From Agarophyton chilense (Eukaryota > Rhodophyta > Florideophyceae > Gracilariales > Gracilariaceae), in assembly GCA_030374765.1 (NCBI GenBank), contig JARGXX010000018.1, forward strand, positions 62,001 to 126,000: a DNA stretch of 64,000 nt, written 5' to 3'. The notes below the pieces were generated by a model. That model was not told the origin of the DNA, did not search any database, and worked only from the letters and a program-made list of their open reading frames with translations. A program made the position numbers and the translations under genes. This document shows, in pieces, positions 1-11,700 of this stretch; position 1 is the stretch's first letter; the number at the start of each line of letters is the position of its first letter.

Positions 1-273
1 AACTGTACCGTTCTCAGCCACTTTTTGAATGCCGTACACATGCTCTCGTATGCTGCGCATTGCAGACCAGATGAATTCCTCGCTGAGCGGGCCTTGGGGA
101 TCATACACTGTTCCATCCAAAGCGGCCACCTTGCGGTTGAAGATCTCTCTCACTTTCTTCTGGGACCCCTGACCTTGGACTCCGGTCTTACCTGGACGGC
201 GTGACACCAGTCTACTATGGATTGGAATGCAACGCTCTGGAAATGAATTGTTGTCAGCGGCGGTGCTTTGCAT
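1..273 (-). CDS. Partial hypothetical protein, runs off left edge
   Basis: The minus strand is open from an ATG at 273-271 to the window edge (91 codons, no stop), preceded by an in-frame TAA upstream. The product is hydrophilic and basic in its first half, with a run of Arg/Pro/Gly/Gln and then KKVREIFNRKVAALDG. I recognise no family. It lies about 330 bp from the start of the divergently oriented TNP2-like transposase at 605, so it could be a second, divergent gene of the same element, or part of an unrelated gene. The open frame is seen; coding status is inferred. Confidence 0.35.
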   Translation of the reverse strand, partial: MQSTAADNNSFPERCIPIHSRLVSRRPGKTGVQGQGSQKKVREIFNRKVAALDGTVYDPQGPLSEEFIWSAMRSIREHVYGIQKVAENGTV

Positions 274-604
274 TTGATCATTGGTTGCAGATAGTTACGG
301 TATTGTTGCTTGGTATATACGAAATCACAATTTGGAATATAAGAAAGCCAACAGAGAAAACTGATATCTTTGGCGGCCAAGGTGGAAGAATGAAAGAAAC
401 TTGGGATAGAATGGGATGGAGGGGAGGGGAGAATGAGAGACGGAGTTTGAATCGCTGTTTTGTACGAAGAGTGATGCACTAAAGTTTCGTTTCGTGACGG
501 CGGGAAATGACGGACACGAGAAATGAAATGAAAAGCTCAACAACTGCGAAACAAAGGGTACTGGTGTGTGCAAGGTTTCTCATTCCCAACAGTTGTCTGC
601 TCTG

Positions 605-3600
605 ATGGATCACCAAAAACGTGAAAGGAAGAGACCAGCCTCACAGTCAATTGACTCAATACAGCGCCGAATTCGGGATGAAGAACAAGAGGTTACTGCA
701 TGTACTAGGTCGGAGTACAACAGCTCATGGGTCGCAGAACTTAAGAATGGTTACGGCTCGGCCGTGCAGTACATTGAAGAATCGCGTTTCCAAAGTCGAC
801 GTAAAAATCTAATGAATGTCGTTCAAATCCGAAATAAACGAACCTCCACCGGTTTACCAAGAGCCAACAACCGCCTGTTGACGGAAGCACAACAAGCTCA
901 ATCTGCACAGTTTATGGAGGATTGGGAAGAGGACGAAGGAGAGCACAGCCAGTTTAGTGATGCACACATAGCAACACTCGGAGAGAGTGATAGAAGAGTT
1001 TTCGAAGGACAACAAGCGGTAGCTGCTCATCCAGAGCGAGTTTCCCGCCCTAAATATGACGTTCACGAACGAAGTGAACGCATCGTACACTATGATGTTA
1101 CGAATGAAACTTCAAATACTTGCAGAACCCGTTTGTCCTCTTCTCAACTTGATGTGAGAGAGAAATTGTTTGAGATGCACAACCTGAATGAATATGAGAA
1201 GGACGTCGAGATAAGGCGGATTAGAGAGGTTCTACACATTATTGAAACAGGTGGTTTATCGCAGAGCCAGGCAGCAGCTCTACTTCAAACTGATGTTGTT
1301 CTGTCTAAATTCAGCTATGATGTACTTGTCCGGTATGCAGTACGCAGGTCTGGTGTAAGAAAGCAGTTTGGCTTCATGTGCTCCTCGGAACACGCTCCGC
1401 TATGCGGAGTCCAAGAGCACGGGACGTGTCCTTCGCAGTCATGCGAAAAGACAGTGTTAGAAAGTCACAAGTACTGGTACAGGACTGTTTCCGAGCAGGT
1501 ATCTGCGCTTGGCAAAGAGAAGATCTCGTTTGAATTCTTAAAGAAGGGATGTGAGGAAGCATGGGAAGCCACTACCGAGAGAGATGAAGCCCATGGATCA
1601 CCTCATGACTACTACTGTGGTTATTACTTCGAAGAAAAGTTTGGGGGCTTGATGAGAACTTGGAAAGCAAGCGAAGAACTCCATGTCTTTTTGACGTTCT
1701 CATCTGACGGGTTTGAAGTATTTCGAGGTCGCAGAGTCAGCAGGTCGACATGGCCGCTCGTTTTTGTCGTGCTTAATCTAGATCCAATGATATTATTTCA
1801 GGCCTCCAACAGTATCTTGGCAGGTTTTGTGCCAGGTTATCATGATCAAGATGAATTTGATAGATTTCTGTCACTTATTGTAGATGACCTCAAAGAGTTT
1901 GAGTCTTGAATGAACTTTCTTTGCGCGGACGGAAGATCGAGGAAAGTACACGGACATTTGATGTTTGTAACAGCTGACTGGCCTGCTGCTAGTAAGCTGA
2001 TTGGTATGAAGGGGGCATAACGCAGTGCATCCCTGTGGGAGGTGTATGAAGCGAGAAAAGAGATCAGTTGCAGCTGGTAACAGGTTGTGGATGGTTCCAG
2101 AAGATGGAAACTATCTTCGTGAACAGTATAGTTCGGGATGGCTTGACGGGGAACGAAGAATTTGGGTTGACAGAGAATGTCCTGCACTTCGAACCGCAGC
2201 AGATATGGTGAGTATCTGGAGGACACTTGAGAGCGGAGGAAGAAGTTCTGGGACGTTTATGAAGGCAATTGGAGTTCATCGAAGGCCTTTTCTGTCTACC
2301 CATTCTGTTGACATTGTAAAACGCTCTCTGTATGACCCTATGCATCTTTGGCTATTGGCCTGGGTCAAACATTTGGAATCCATATGTATCGGCTCACACA
2401 AGTAGTATATGTCATCTCAGTACCCGTTTGTGGTGCAGCCTCCTGTTCTGGGTGAAATGAATGAAGCTCTAGTGCATGGGGCTGCGAGAATTCCAGCTCA
2501 TTGGGGACAACCACCAGAGTCATTTCGCTTTATTGGAGGGTAAAAGGCAGAGGATTGCCTGAACCTCGCATTGTACTACGCACCGGTTCTCTTCGGTAAC
2601 GTTAGAGAGGACAGAAGATTAGTTCAACTATGGGCTGCTACGTCCATCTTTACCGACATATTGATGGATACCTCTCCCACTACTGCAGATGTCGTGCACC
2701 TTCGTCAAGCACTTCAGGTCGAACACACATTGTTTGTAAGGGTTTTCTACAGCACTCCACCGCATGCGTTTTGTCTGACGCCTACTACTCACGCTGTCCT
2801 GCATATACCTCAAATGCTTCAGGAGTGTGGGTCGTTGAGGAATGTGTCACAGTTCATGGTTGAAAGGCTTGCAGGGAAGCTGGGAGAGATAGAAAAGTCT
2901 CATCACCGTCCGGAATCGAATCTGTTCCACAAGACTCACACGCTATTCTCACTGCGCATGCTGGACGGTGGCGTCGCGAGGTCATTAACCAAACCTCATC
3001 TGGGAACAAATTTCAAGGAAGCAGCATACGAAGTGAACAATCCTGCGGGAAACATATGTTCAAGTGTGGCAAAGTTCAAAGCGTGCATGAAGATGCGAAC
3101 AGTACTACGAAGGGAGCAGATGAATGGCTAAATTCGGGAACAAGGTTTCGCTTTTCAGGAACACCATGTCATCAAAATGGGGTGGCGCTACAGACTGCAG
3201 CTATGGATTATGTTCGAAAAAGGCTCTCTCACGACTGCTATGATGTTTGTCTGAAAACTTTAAAAGCATATGGAAAAGTATCAATATCTCAGGGGGATAG
3301 CTCTCTAATAGTTGAAACGCGAGCAGAGTTTGAACGGCGAAGGCGAAACCAAATGTTCAGAGCAAGAAAGCGTTGTTAGTTAGCGTCCAAGTTTGAAGCA
3401 ACCCCCAGAAGTGATCGAGTTGAGACAGAAGAAGACTTGTATGAAGTGTACTACGGCTATGGTGAGGGCATAATCGAAGCGACTATTGAGTATCGCACTC
3501 AAGCAGAGGTGACCGGTCGGAAGTGTGAATATCGCCTTGTCTCAGTCCGGTGGCAGTATGGGCTTCAACAAAAATCTGTTACTGGTGTTTCATTCGTATC

Positions 3601-3775
3601 AATTCGAACTAGGGTGCGACGCGGAAGTATTCGCGACACGAAAACGACAATAGAAGATATGAGATGTATTTCTCATCTAGTTGTATTTATGGGCTATGGA
3701 GAGCGGAGGCATTTTCTAGATCCCATGCGTCGCCGCATATCAACTGGAATTGAGATTCTTGGGGGCCTACTTTAG
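605..3775 (+). pseudogene. CACTA (En/Spm)-type TNP2 transposase, broken
   Basis: Successive open stretches carry consecutive parts of a TNP2-family transposase, the DDE enzyme of CACTA elements. The first open stretch (605-1909, 434 codons from the ATG at 605) is polar at its N-terminus and ends with the motif around STWPLVFVVLNLDP, then ILAGFVPG and FDRFLSLIVDDLKE, which is the most conserved TNP2 block. Further pieces follow: 2025-2405 (ends YDPMHLWLLAWVKHL, the family's D-x-M-H block), 2571-3131 (LTPTTHAVLHIPQML, then the E-R-x-x-G-K-L region), 3056-3379, and 3437-3775 as a C-terminal tail. The pieces lie in different frames with stops between them. Introns cannot be fully excluded, but no clean GT-AG pairs stand out, so I call it a pseudogene. 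I could not prove terminal inverted repeats. Confidence 0.75.
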
Positions 3776-3977
3776 TAGTGACTGTTATGTCACTTTGTAT
3801 CAGAACGTTATTTAATGTTACGTGGTACAGAAATGTGATGTCATGTTTTTCTAAAACATATCCGCGTGACATTTGAAATGGGCTGCATGATTCGTATAGA
3901 AAGAAATGAACAATTAAAAAATGTACTGAGAAACCCATTAATGTCGAAAAAGCATTGAAGTTTGTAGAAATCGTTTG

Positions 3978-4210
3978 GACATCTCCTGAGCATCAGAAAA
4001 AAATTACAAAACCTCTAAAACGAACATCACTTGGACATCACCTGGTATATCAGCTGGGCCATCAACTGTATAAATTCTGAAGATATTTTGTGCATCCGAG
4101 TATACATCAGACGGATATCTTTCGGACATCATACGGGTTTCGCAGACGTCCCTAAAACCCCCCATAAAGGTAGAATCTCTTGCGCATCATAAGAACATCC
4201 AAGGGACATC
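3978..4210. repeat. ACATC-rich patch, possible subterminal repeat cluster
   Basis: The pentamer ACATC occurs seven times in about 235 bp, often as GGACATC or GAACATC, with further near copies (GCATC, CCATC). Clusters of short repeats near the ends are typical of CACTA elements, whose accessory protein binds them, and this patch lies just 3' of the TNP2-like pseudogene. The repeats are seen; the role is inferred. Confidence 0.35.
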
Positions 4211-4377
4211 TCGATGTCTCTTTGGGTAAGATAAGAAAGAAAGCAAAAACACTAAGCCATGGTATATTCATTGGTATCAAGATATTACCGGAAGGTTTAA
4301 TAGGAGTCTTTTTATACCCATCAAAGAAATGTACAATTCTGCACATTTTCAAGAAGCTGTGCGCGATCACCGTCGCC

Positions 4378-4728
4378 TTAGTTCGCGGGAAAGCCCGCGT
4401 CTAAGAGGAGCGGATCCAAACCTAAATCGCCCGCCAGCACTGCACTCGGTTGCTTAAATATCCCATGAAAGTACACTTGAGCAACTCCCGCCGCTGCAAA
4501 CTGACCGACGGAAGTCCGTAAGCCTGCCAGTTTTGGCTCGTCTTCGTAACCGAGTTCAGCCTCTGCTCCCGGCGCTTTCTCATAGGGATCCTTTCCGTTT
4601 TTGGATGTAGTGGAATTGGAAAGCTTTAAAGAAACTAGTAGAGAAGTTCGGCAGGTAGTGCCGACATAGAGCGGGAGGCAAGGAAGAAGTGCATCAAATA
4701 AAGAGTGCGTTAGAAACGCAACAAACAC
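4378..4728 (-). other. Possible coding fragment of unknown family
   Basis: A 116-codon minus-strand ORF whose second half is protein-like: a K-D-P-Y-E-K-A-P-G stretch, then AELGYEDEPKLAGL, GQFAAAGVAQVYFHG and a final AGDLGLDPLLLDAGF. The last piece weakly resembles the AGDxGFDPL stretch of light-harvesting proteins, but the rest does not, so no function is assigned. The first 40 residues are hydrophobic and may belong to another frame or be non-coding. It could be an exon or captured gene fragment. Confidence 0.25.
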
Positions 4729-4963
4729 ATCCTGACGAAGCGCTTTTCGAATTCGGGAAGAAAGAACGAAGCAAAGACGAGTTCACAGCAAGGCAGAGGA
4801 AAATCATATAAAGCTGAGCAAAAGCCAAAACAAACCACGTAACAGCGACGAGATCATTCGTCCAGAAATGCCGAGATAGTGAAGAGGTGGTTACAGCACA
4901 GCCGTTTCTTAGCCTGTTCACGCGTAAACTTTCCGCGTGACTGGGAAAGCGACCCCCTGTCAC

Positions 4964-6223
4964 CGTTGATTAATGATCGACCATGATTGATTCAATGCAC
5001 GCGGATGGGGAAGAATCTTCCGGGCTGCAAGGGGAGGTGCTTAGCGCGGCTAGTCTGACAAATTGGTGTAGCCTGTAACCCCTCAAAAATTGCGTAAAAT
5101 CCTATAGGCGCTAAGAGGCGGTGCTCGGCCGTGATCAGTGGCGTTTGTTACAGGCCGCGATCAAGGGATTGGTCCGCCAACGTGCAACCGCGGAAAGGGT
5201 CCGACTTGCGAAACGTGTGCGTTCCGGAACACGGCCCGTACCGTCTTTTCTGGATGACTTTCGAAAGCGCGAAGATGAAACAAAAATAGAGACAGGAGGG
5301 TGAAAGAATCACAAGCCGTCAAATCTAAATCTGGGTGCAACTCTGTTGTATCGGATCAATTCCAGCCTTAGACATATCCGAGAAGACGCTGGGCGTCAAG
5401 GATTTTCATAGTGCGTGATTCAAAGGAAGATGCAACTGAGACAGGCCATATTCAAAGTATCTCGTTGGACTTGTCAAGTCTAATGTACATCCAACGCATT
5501 AATAAAGCTAACCAAGAAAAGCAAAATGTGGAACAAGTGGACGGTGAGCTACATACTCTGTCCACATCCGAGTGCCAAAATGCAGTTGGAGACACCGTTT
5601 ATCATTTGTGCCGAGCCCAACCGGGGATTATGAAAAATGATTCGAGATCGACAGGTTACCGGTTGTACGTCAAAGTTGTGGGCGAGGTATGGTCCGTGGA
5701 TCGAGTCATGTGCATCTACAAAGACTGTGTACTTTCCGGCGACAACGGAATGCCATTACAAACTTATCCGGCCTACTATGCGTGCAATCGTGACGATCCC
5801 GAGTGGCGTTGGAGCTGTGTACATCCTCATCGTAATTCCAGACCAGGTTCGGGGGCTGTACTTGGCATCCAGAAGATTTGGCTTTGCAAATTAAAGTGCA
5901 TTCTCCGTCGATTGTGCAGAGGACTCTCACTAGAACCAAGTATCACAACAGCTTCAATCGACCCACTGGATCGGTATTCCTTGCCAGCCTGTACCTGTTT
6001 CATTTCCCGGGCACCGGCACATTTTTGCAGTCACTAGAGTGCACCGACTTCCAACGGAGTCGATGATGATATGCAGCACCGAGCAGTTCTTCAAGCTGCG
6101 CTGATCAATGCCGCTGAACGCGTTGTTGTTGTTCCATACACGAAGACCAGGATCGTTTGTTTTGGATTGGTGGCCTTTATGAATTTCATCTATGCCGCTC
6201 TATGAATCCAATAGAAAAGCGGA
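4964..6223. other. No convincing gene
   Basis: Several ORFs of 60-208 codons exist on both strands (the longest is 5411-6037 on the plus strand), but they have low-complexity or Arg/Ser/Cys-rich composition, no recognisable motif and overlapping competitors. The right part may be the decayed 3' end of the minus-strand gypsy relic that begins at 6224. Confidence 0.5.
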
Positions 6224-8398
6224 TCAAGAAAGCTGAATTTTGTATGGGAAAGCCCCTTCTTGCGTCTCGGTCATAGGTAATATGTTGTTTCGAATGGGAG
6301 ATGGAGCTTTGATTAACGCACTATGGATGAATGGTAAAAGATCGGGCCATTCCGTGAAGCCCATATGCAATTTAGAGATGAAGGCGCAGAATGTGCAAAC
6401 TACTTCTTTCGCGAGTCCCTCCAATACTCCATTCCTCCAAGGAGTGTACAGTAGTATAAAGCGATGTGTAACAGGCACATATTGGTCTCTAGACGTACTG
6501 TTTCATTCTTGAAGTGCGTGGGCCCATCAGACATCAGGCATTTCGGTACGTTGGACGCTTCACACCAATCAATGATTGCAAAGGCAGCGTTCTCCACTGA
6601 AGTGCTCGGTGTAGCAAAGAGCCACATGTAATCCGAATGATCTTCGCGGAGCAGAAGGATGTGCTTATGACCATTTCAACTTGGATCTATTTCGATGTAG
6701 TCGAACTGCACCAGTTTAATCGGCTGTGTGCCGTAAACATCTATCCCAGAGGGTCGCCGTACCTTTTGTCCGCTAGTGCATGCGCTTGACTGTTCCCATA
6801 ATGGCCTATTTTTGTTTATCTAACGTCAACCATCCTAGCTGTGTGGCCTTGAACCTTCCCGAGCAAAGCGAGAGGGGGCTGTTACGCTGTTCTCTTTACA
6901 CCTCTGGTAGGTCTTCGTACGGCATATGAGTTACAATGACAGACCACACAGCATTCGATGCGTCAGTGTATTCGCACAGTCGATGTTGTTCGTCACGGTG
7001 TGCAAGAGTAACGAGATTAGGCAAGGCAGTATTGCAGCGCTTCAAAGCCTGCAGTTCCTTCTCGCCCCATCCCATACAATGCAGTCCGATGCAGACAACA
7101 GCTTGCTTATTGCGATTCCCAGCCTGCTCATATACCTGTTCCATGAACTCATGGGGGGTGGAGGGCAGTGTGAAAAAGATTGGTATACCCGTCTTGACCC
7201 ACTACAAAGCACAAATGAACAGCTGTTGGTGTGCTCCTGTAGTTAGTGGCTGCATTTTCAAGAGAACATCAATCTATTGGTGATCGTAGCGTTCTCTGTA
7301 TGCGGAGACAATCCTGCCACACCAACGAATCGCAGTGGCGAACAAGACGCATTTCTTTTGATGCAATCGGATTGAACATCGAATACCTGTCTGGAAAATG
7401 AGGGGAATCCCTTCAAAAGGCCTTAGATGCAGTCACCGTGGAACAGAATATCGTCAAGCTAGTACAGTAGCTGCTGAATCAGTTCTTTCGGGAAGAATTC
7501 AGCAAAAACCGATTGAAGTTTTGTAGTTGCATTTGAAGTGCCGTGAAGAATTCACTTTGGCAAGTAGACGCCATCGGGTGTGGTGAATGAATGCAATTCC
7601 TGTGTGTCTTTGTCGAGAGAGAACTCCCATTATATATGCGGGAGATCGAACGTTGCGAAGAAGCTGAAGCGGGCGAGCCTTAGAAGTTCTTGTTCGATGT
7701 TTGGCGTTGGAAACTGGTGTTTAACAGTGTATTGATTGATTTGGCACAGATCAACCGGGAAACGAAAACGTACTGGTCCAGGTTTCAGAACAATGAGCGG
7801 GGCTGATGCTCAAAAAGATGAAGGGTTTGGGTAGGCCATCCCGGCTCGCTCTAGATCAGAGACAAACTTGTCGAGAAAGGTTCTTTGATCCAGTGAATAG
7901 TTTCGCAGTTGAAAACGTATCGGGTGGGCATCAGGTGTGAGGGTGATTTTCAAGGGCTGGATTTGAGCAGGTGGTCCTGAGAATAGTGTCGTGAGAAAAA
8001 TGTTGCGGTTGTCTTCCATAATGATCTTGAGCTCCTTTGAATTAGTACAGAGAAATCTGTTTTGAATTGTTTCTTGGACTATTCTTTTTGCTGCTTCACG
8101 GATATCTTCATGCTGATCGGAGTCGAGTAGGTCAAGGAGAGAAAGATCCGGGAACGGGTCTTCATCCTGACAAGTGGTATGGTAGTTAACGCTCGGGTGG
8201 TTTACAGATATTTCGGATTTTCCGATGGCACTGCTTAGGCGTGCTATCATCAGACGGCTCACATATCCAATGGGGACACGGTCAGTACGGTTTTCTACTT
8301 CAGAGCAGTCCGAGCCGTTGAGGGAAAACCTGTGTTTGTCCAAGAGTGTGTAGGTGTCCACTCGTAGGTTTTTCAGCACGGGTGTTCTGATGAGCAGG
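6224..8398 (-). pseudogene. Gypsy pol remains: RT, RNase H, integrase
   Basis: Open pieces from right to left are as follows. 8379-7810 holds the protease-RT linker (DPFPDLSLLDLLDSDQHEDI) and the RT N-terminus (YSLDQRTFLDKFVSDLERAG). 7800-7150 is frameshifted RT, including a readable KPGPVRF and VDL stretch. 7144-6896 is RNase H with the YTDAS motif. 6627-6400 is the integrase core (ENAAFAIIDWCEAS, then LMSDGPTHFKNE), and 6478-6224 a following integrase piece. Each has a counterpart in the relic at 58.4-61.2 kb. The insertion point of the copia element is at 8398/8399. Confidence 0.75.
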
Positions 8399-8646
8399 TC
8401 TTAGTGAACTTGAATGTTTGTATCATGGTCAATTTATTCTTGTATTGCTTACGTGACTTTCGTTTGATTTTGTATTTGTATTTGTTTACGAGAGCATACA
8501 CTTCGTAGTTTATTGCTCTCGTATTCGTCTGTTGAGTATAAAGGAAGGACTGCTGATCTTACTGTTTGTATCAGCAGTCCTCAACTCTTATCATCTTGTT
8601 TTCACCTAACTAGCCTCTCCCACGCTCATTTGCACTCGACCTAAGA
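8399..8646 (+). repeat. 5' LTR of copia element
   Basis: 248 bp, starting TCTTAGTGAACTTG and ending CACTCGACCTAAGA. It holds a TATA box (TATAAAG, 8537-8543), immediately followed by a perfect 11-bp inverted repeat GGACTGCTGAT/ATCAGCAGTCC (8547-8557 and 8570-8580, 12-nt loop). The stem would lie at the start of the transcript. The 3' LTR has TTTAAAG in place of the TATA box and keeps the stem with one changed pair. Confidence 0.92.
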
Positions 8647-8660
8647 GGTTATGGGCCCAG
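8647..8660 (+). promoter_or_regulatory. Primer binding site, internal initiator tRNA-Met
   Basis: GGTTATGGGCCCAG directly abuts the 5' LTR. Its complement CTGGGCCCATAACC is the anticodon arm of eukaryotic initiator tRNA-Met (the CAT anticodon is visible), not the tRNA 3' end. Drosophila copia is known to use this half-tRNA priming. Confidence 0.85.
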
Positions 8661-8776
8661 GTTACGTCAGTCTGCAACATTTGTTCTTTTGCTTATAGAG
8701 TTGTTGTTGTTAATTGTCTCTCTTCTGTCTTGATTGTTTGAATCTTCTACACTGTACTCTCGGTTTCTGTCTCACC

Positions 8777-11700
8777 ATGGATTCTGATGGATTGAAAGTT
8801 TGAATTATGCCCTTTGATGAGAAGCATGTCTACAAGCTCTGGAGAATACGAATTGATGCCGCATGTAATGTCAAAGGCATTGGAGAAGTTTTGAGTCAGG
8901 CTCGAAATCCCTTCAGCTCTGATCAAGAGAAGAAAGCCGAATGGGAGTTCAGTAAGAAGAAAGCAAGCGGACTTATTGTTTCTGCTCTTTCTGATGAGGC
9001 TCTGCGTGTAGTACATAGCGACATTGGAAACCCATGTAAAATGCTGAAAAGACTGGATGAGCGTTTTGCATCCACGTCAACAGCATCCCGCATTGTCAAA
9101 ATGTGTGAGTTGATAAACATGAGGTATTCCAACATCAACCAAAACATGGGTTGTCATATCGACAAGATGGCCAGTGTCATAGAACAACTAACAGCCATGG
9201 AAACAAAACAACCTGAAGAGCTCACTGTTGCTCGTTTAGTGTCTTCGGTTACTGTAATGGAACTTAACCCTGTTTGTGCTGCCATCAAACCCCTTTCAAC
9301 TAAGAAAACCACCTGGGATGTTGTTTCGATTCGTCTGCTTGATGAAGTGAGAACACTCGGAAGTCAATTCTCAGAACGAGCTGCGGCAGCCAGACCAAAA
9401 TGTGGAATATGCAACAAGGAAAACCATACAACCAATCGCTGTTATCTAAATCTCTTGAACCCAAAGAACAAACTGAAAATCCCTACTGAATCAACCACAG
9501 CGCTATCGGGTCAGAAGTCTACAGAATCGACCGAGAAGCCCGATAAACTGACTGACATCGGTTCAAGCTCAAGGAAAACAACCAACCGCGTAGCAGTCAC
9601 ACGTCCCCGAGCCATGGCTGCACGCACTACAGAAGACAACTTTTTCATGTTCGACTCTGGTTCTGCTGCCCACCTGACATCCTCCGCAAAGTATTTATAT
9701 CGGAGCTATAAGTGCAATGTTCCAATTGCATTGGGAGACAACTCGGAAATCGTAGCCACAGAAACAGGTGTAAGAGACGTTACCTGGTCTTATGGAGGAA
9801 CTGACACAACGGTTTCGCTCAGCAACACGCTGGTTTCTAGCAATATTGCCATGAGTCTGCTCTCTATCCCAGCTCTTACTGCCTAAAATCTCGCTGTACT
9901 TTTTCTTCCAGCGGTAGCCTACATCATTGATCTGGATGACAACCTTCGGATCATTGGCAGCGCTTCTAAAAACCCTGATGGACTTTATTACATTCCTGGA
10001 CACTGCTCCTCCTCCTCACATCCAGTCAATTTTAGCTCAAACCCCCAAACGATGGCTATGATGGCTCGTGTTTCCGATATTATCAGCACTGATGATGCAA
10101 TGAAGGCCTCTACAGTAGCTGTGGAAGAAATGACGATGAAGGCGTCCACAGTAGCTGTGGAAGAAATTGACGTAACTTCAAAGAATATTTCGCTGTGGCA
10201 CAACCGACTTGGTCATACTGCAACGACGGCAGAGGTCAGGACTCTACTTCAAAGACATGTGCTATCCTAATCTGGCAAATCAACAATGGATTGCATTCCG
10301 TGCGTTCGTGGAAAATTTCGGCGTAGCTTCCGGGGTTCCTTAACATCCGCCGGTAGACCTGGTCACCTCCACACTGACATTACCGTTGTCGGCACTGAAT
10401 CGGAAGGTGGTCATGTTTACTACATAATCATTGTCGATGAATACACTCGGTATCTATTCGCAGCCGCACTCCTCCGCAAAGCCGAAGCATTTGATATACT
10501 GTTGGAGTACGTAAATTGGTTCGAGCGCCAATCTAACCAACGTGTCCTTTCGCTTAACTCAGACGGTGGTTCAGAGTTCTTCAAGGCGCAAAAGACCTTG
10601 AAGCACAGTGGCGTCGTCATTACTACAACTTCTGCCTACACAACATCATCGAATGGTCTTGCTGAACGTAACATTGCTGTCCTTATGGGACCCATACGAG
10701 CCTGTCTGGAACAGGCTCATCTGCCGCTCTCTTTCTGGAAAGATGCTCTTCATCATGTGGTTTTCTGCAAAAATGTCGGCATCCACCGCAGTACAGCTCG
10801 CATACCCTTTGTCCACTTACTTCAGGAGCCTCCTCACGATGTAAAGCATCTTCGAAGTTTTGGGTGCCGTGCCCTTGTGGAGGAAAACCCCAAAGATCGT
10901 AAGAAGATGCAACCCCGACTTGTGGAAGGCCTCAATCTTGGACACATCCGTGGTGGCATGTACAAAATCTTAACCAGCATCGGTGTTACCATAACCAAGC
11001 ATGTCAGATTTCTTGAAAATGAGTTTCCTGGTCTTTCCCTCATTAATGGGTCTGCTTCACCTATATCTCCAACCGCTTCAGACTGTTCTTCCTATTGCCC
11101 TTCAAAAGGCTATGCTTCCAGTGATGATGACGATGACACTCCCCCCGGTTCCAATCATATCACCCCCTCACTCTCGTCTCATGCAGACGAAACTGAATCC
11201 CTCAGTTTATCCCACAGTGACAGTAGCTCCAAACTGACTCATTATCCAGAGAAACCGTCAACCTACGATCCAGACCTTGGCGGGTATGCATCTGACTTTG
11301 AGACAGAGGTTGCAAATGCAGTACAGACACTTCCTGAAGAAATCAGCACATCTGATGAACGTACACTACGTCACGCTCTCTCATCTCCTGAAGCTACCCA
11401 CTGAAAGGACGCTATCCGTACTGAATTCGAAACTGTTCGCAATCTCGGTACCTACGTGGATGCCACTTCTGACCATGGCCAGCCAATTCCTTCCGGATTT
11501 ATTTTCGGTCTTAAACGAGATCACAACGGTAAGCCCTTATGTTTCAAAGCTCGATTGGTTGCACGAGGAAATTTCCAGACCGTCTCTGATAAAGACAGTC
11601 TTCACGCACCGGTACTCAACTTTGAAATATTTCGCGTCATGATGATTCTCTCCACTACTATGAAATGGGATCGTCAGCACATTGATGTGAAAGGAGCATT

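Noticed and set aside
476-3785. CACTA at 476 and TAGTG near 3776 as terminal repeats of the CACTA element
   Set aside because: Only the first few bases agree once aligned as inverted repeats, and no 3-bp duplication is evident. Chance matches of five bases are common.
5411-6037. 208-codon plus-strand ORF
   Set aside because: No motif, Cys/Arg/Ser-rich composition, overlapping ORFs on the other strand, no promoter or family signal.
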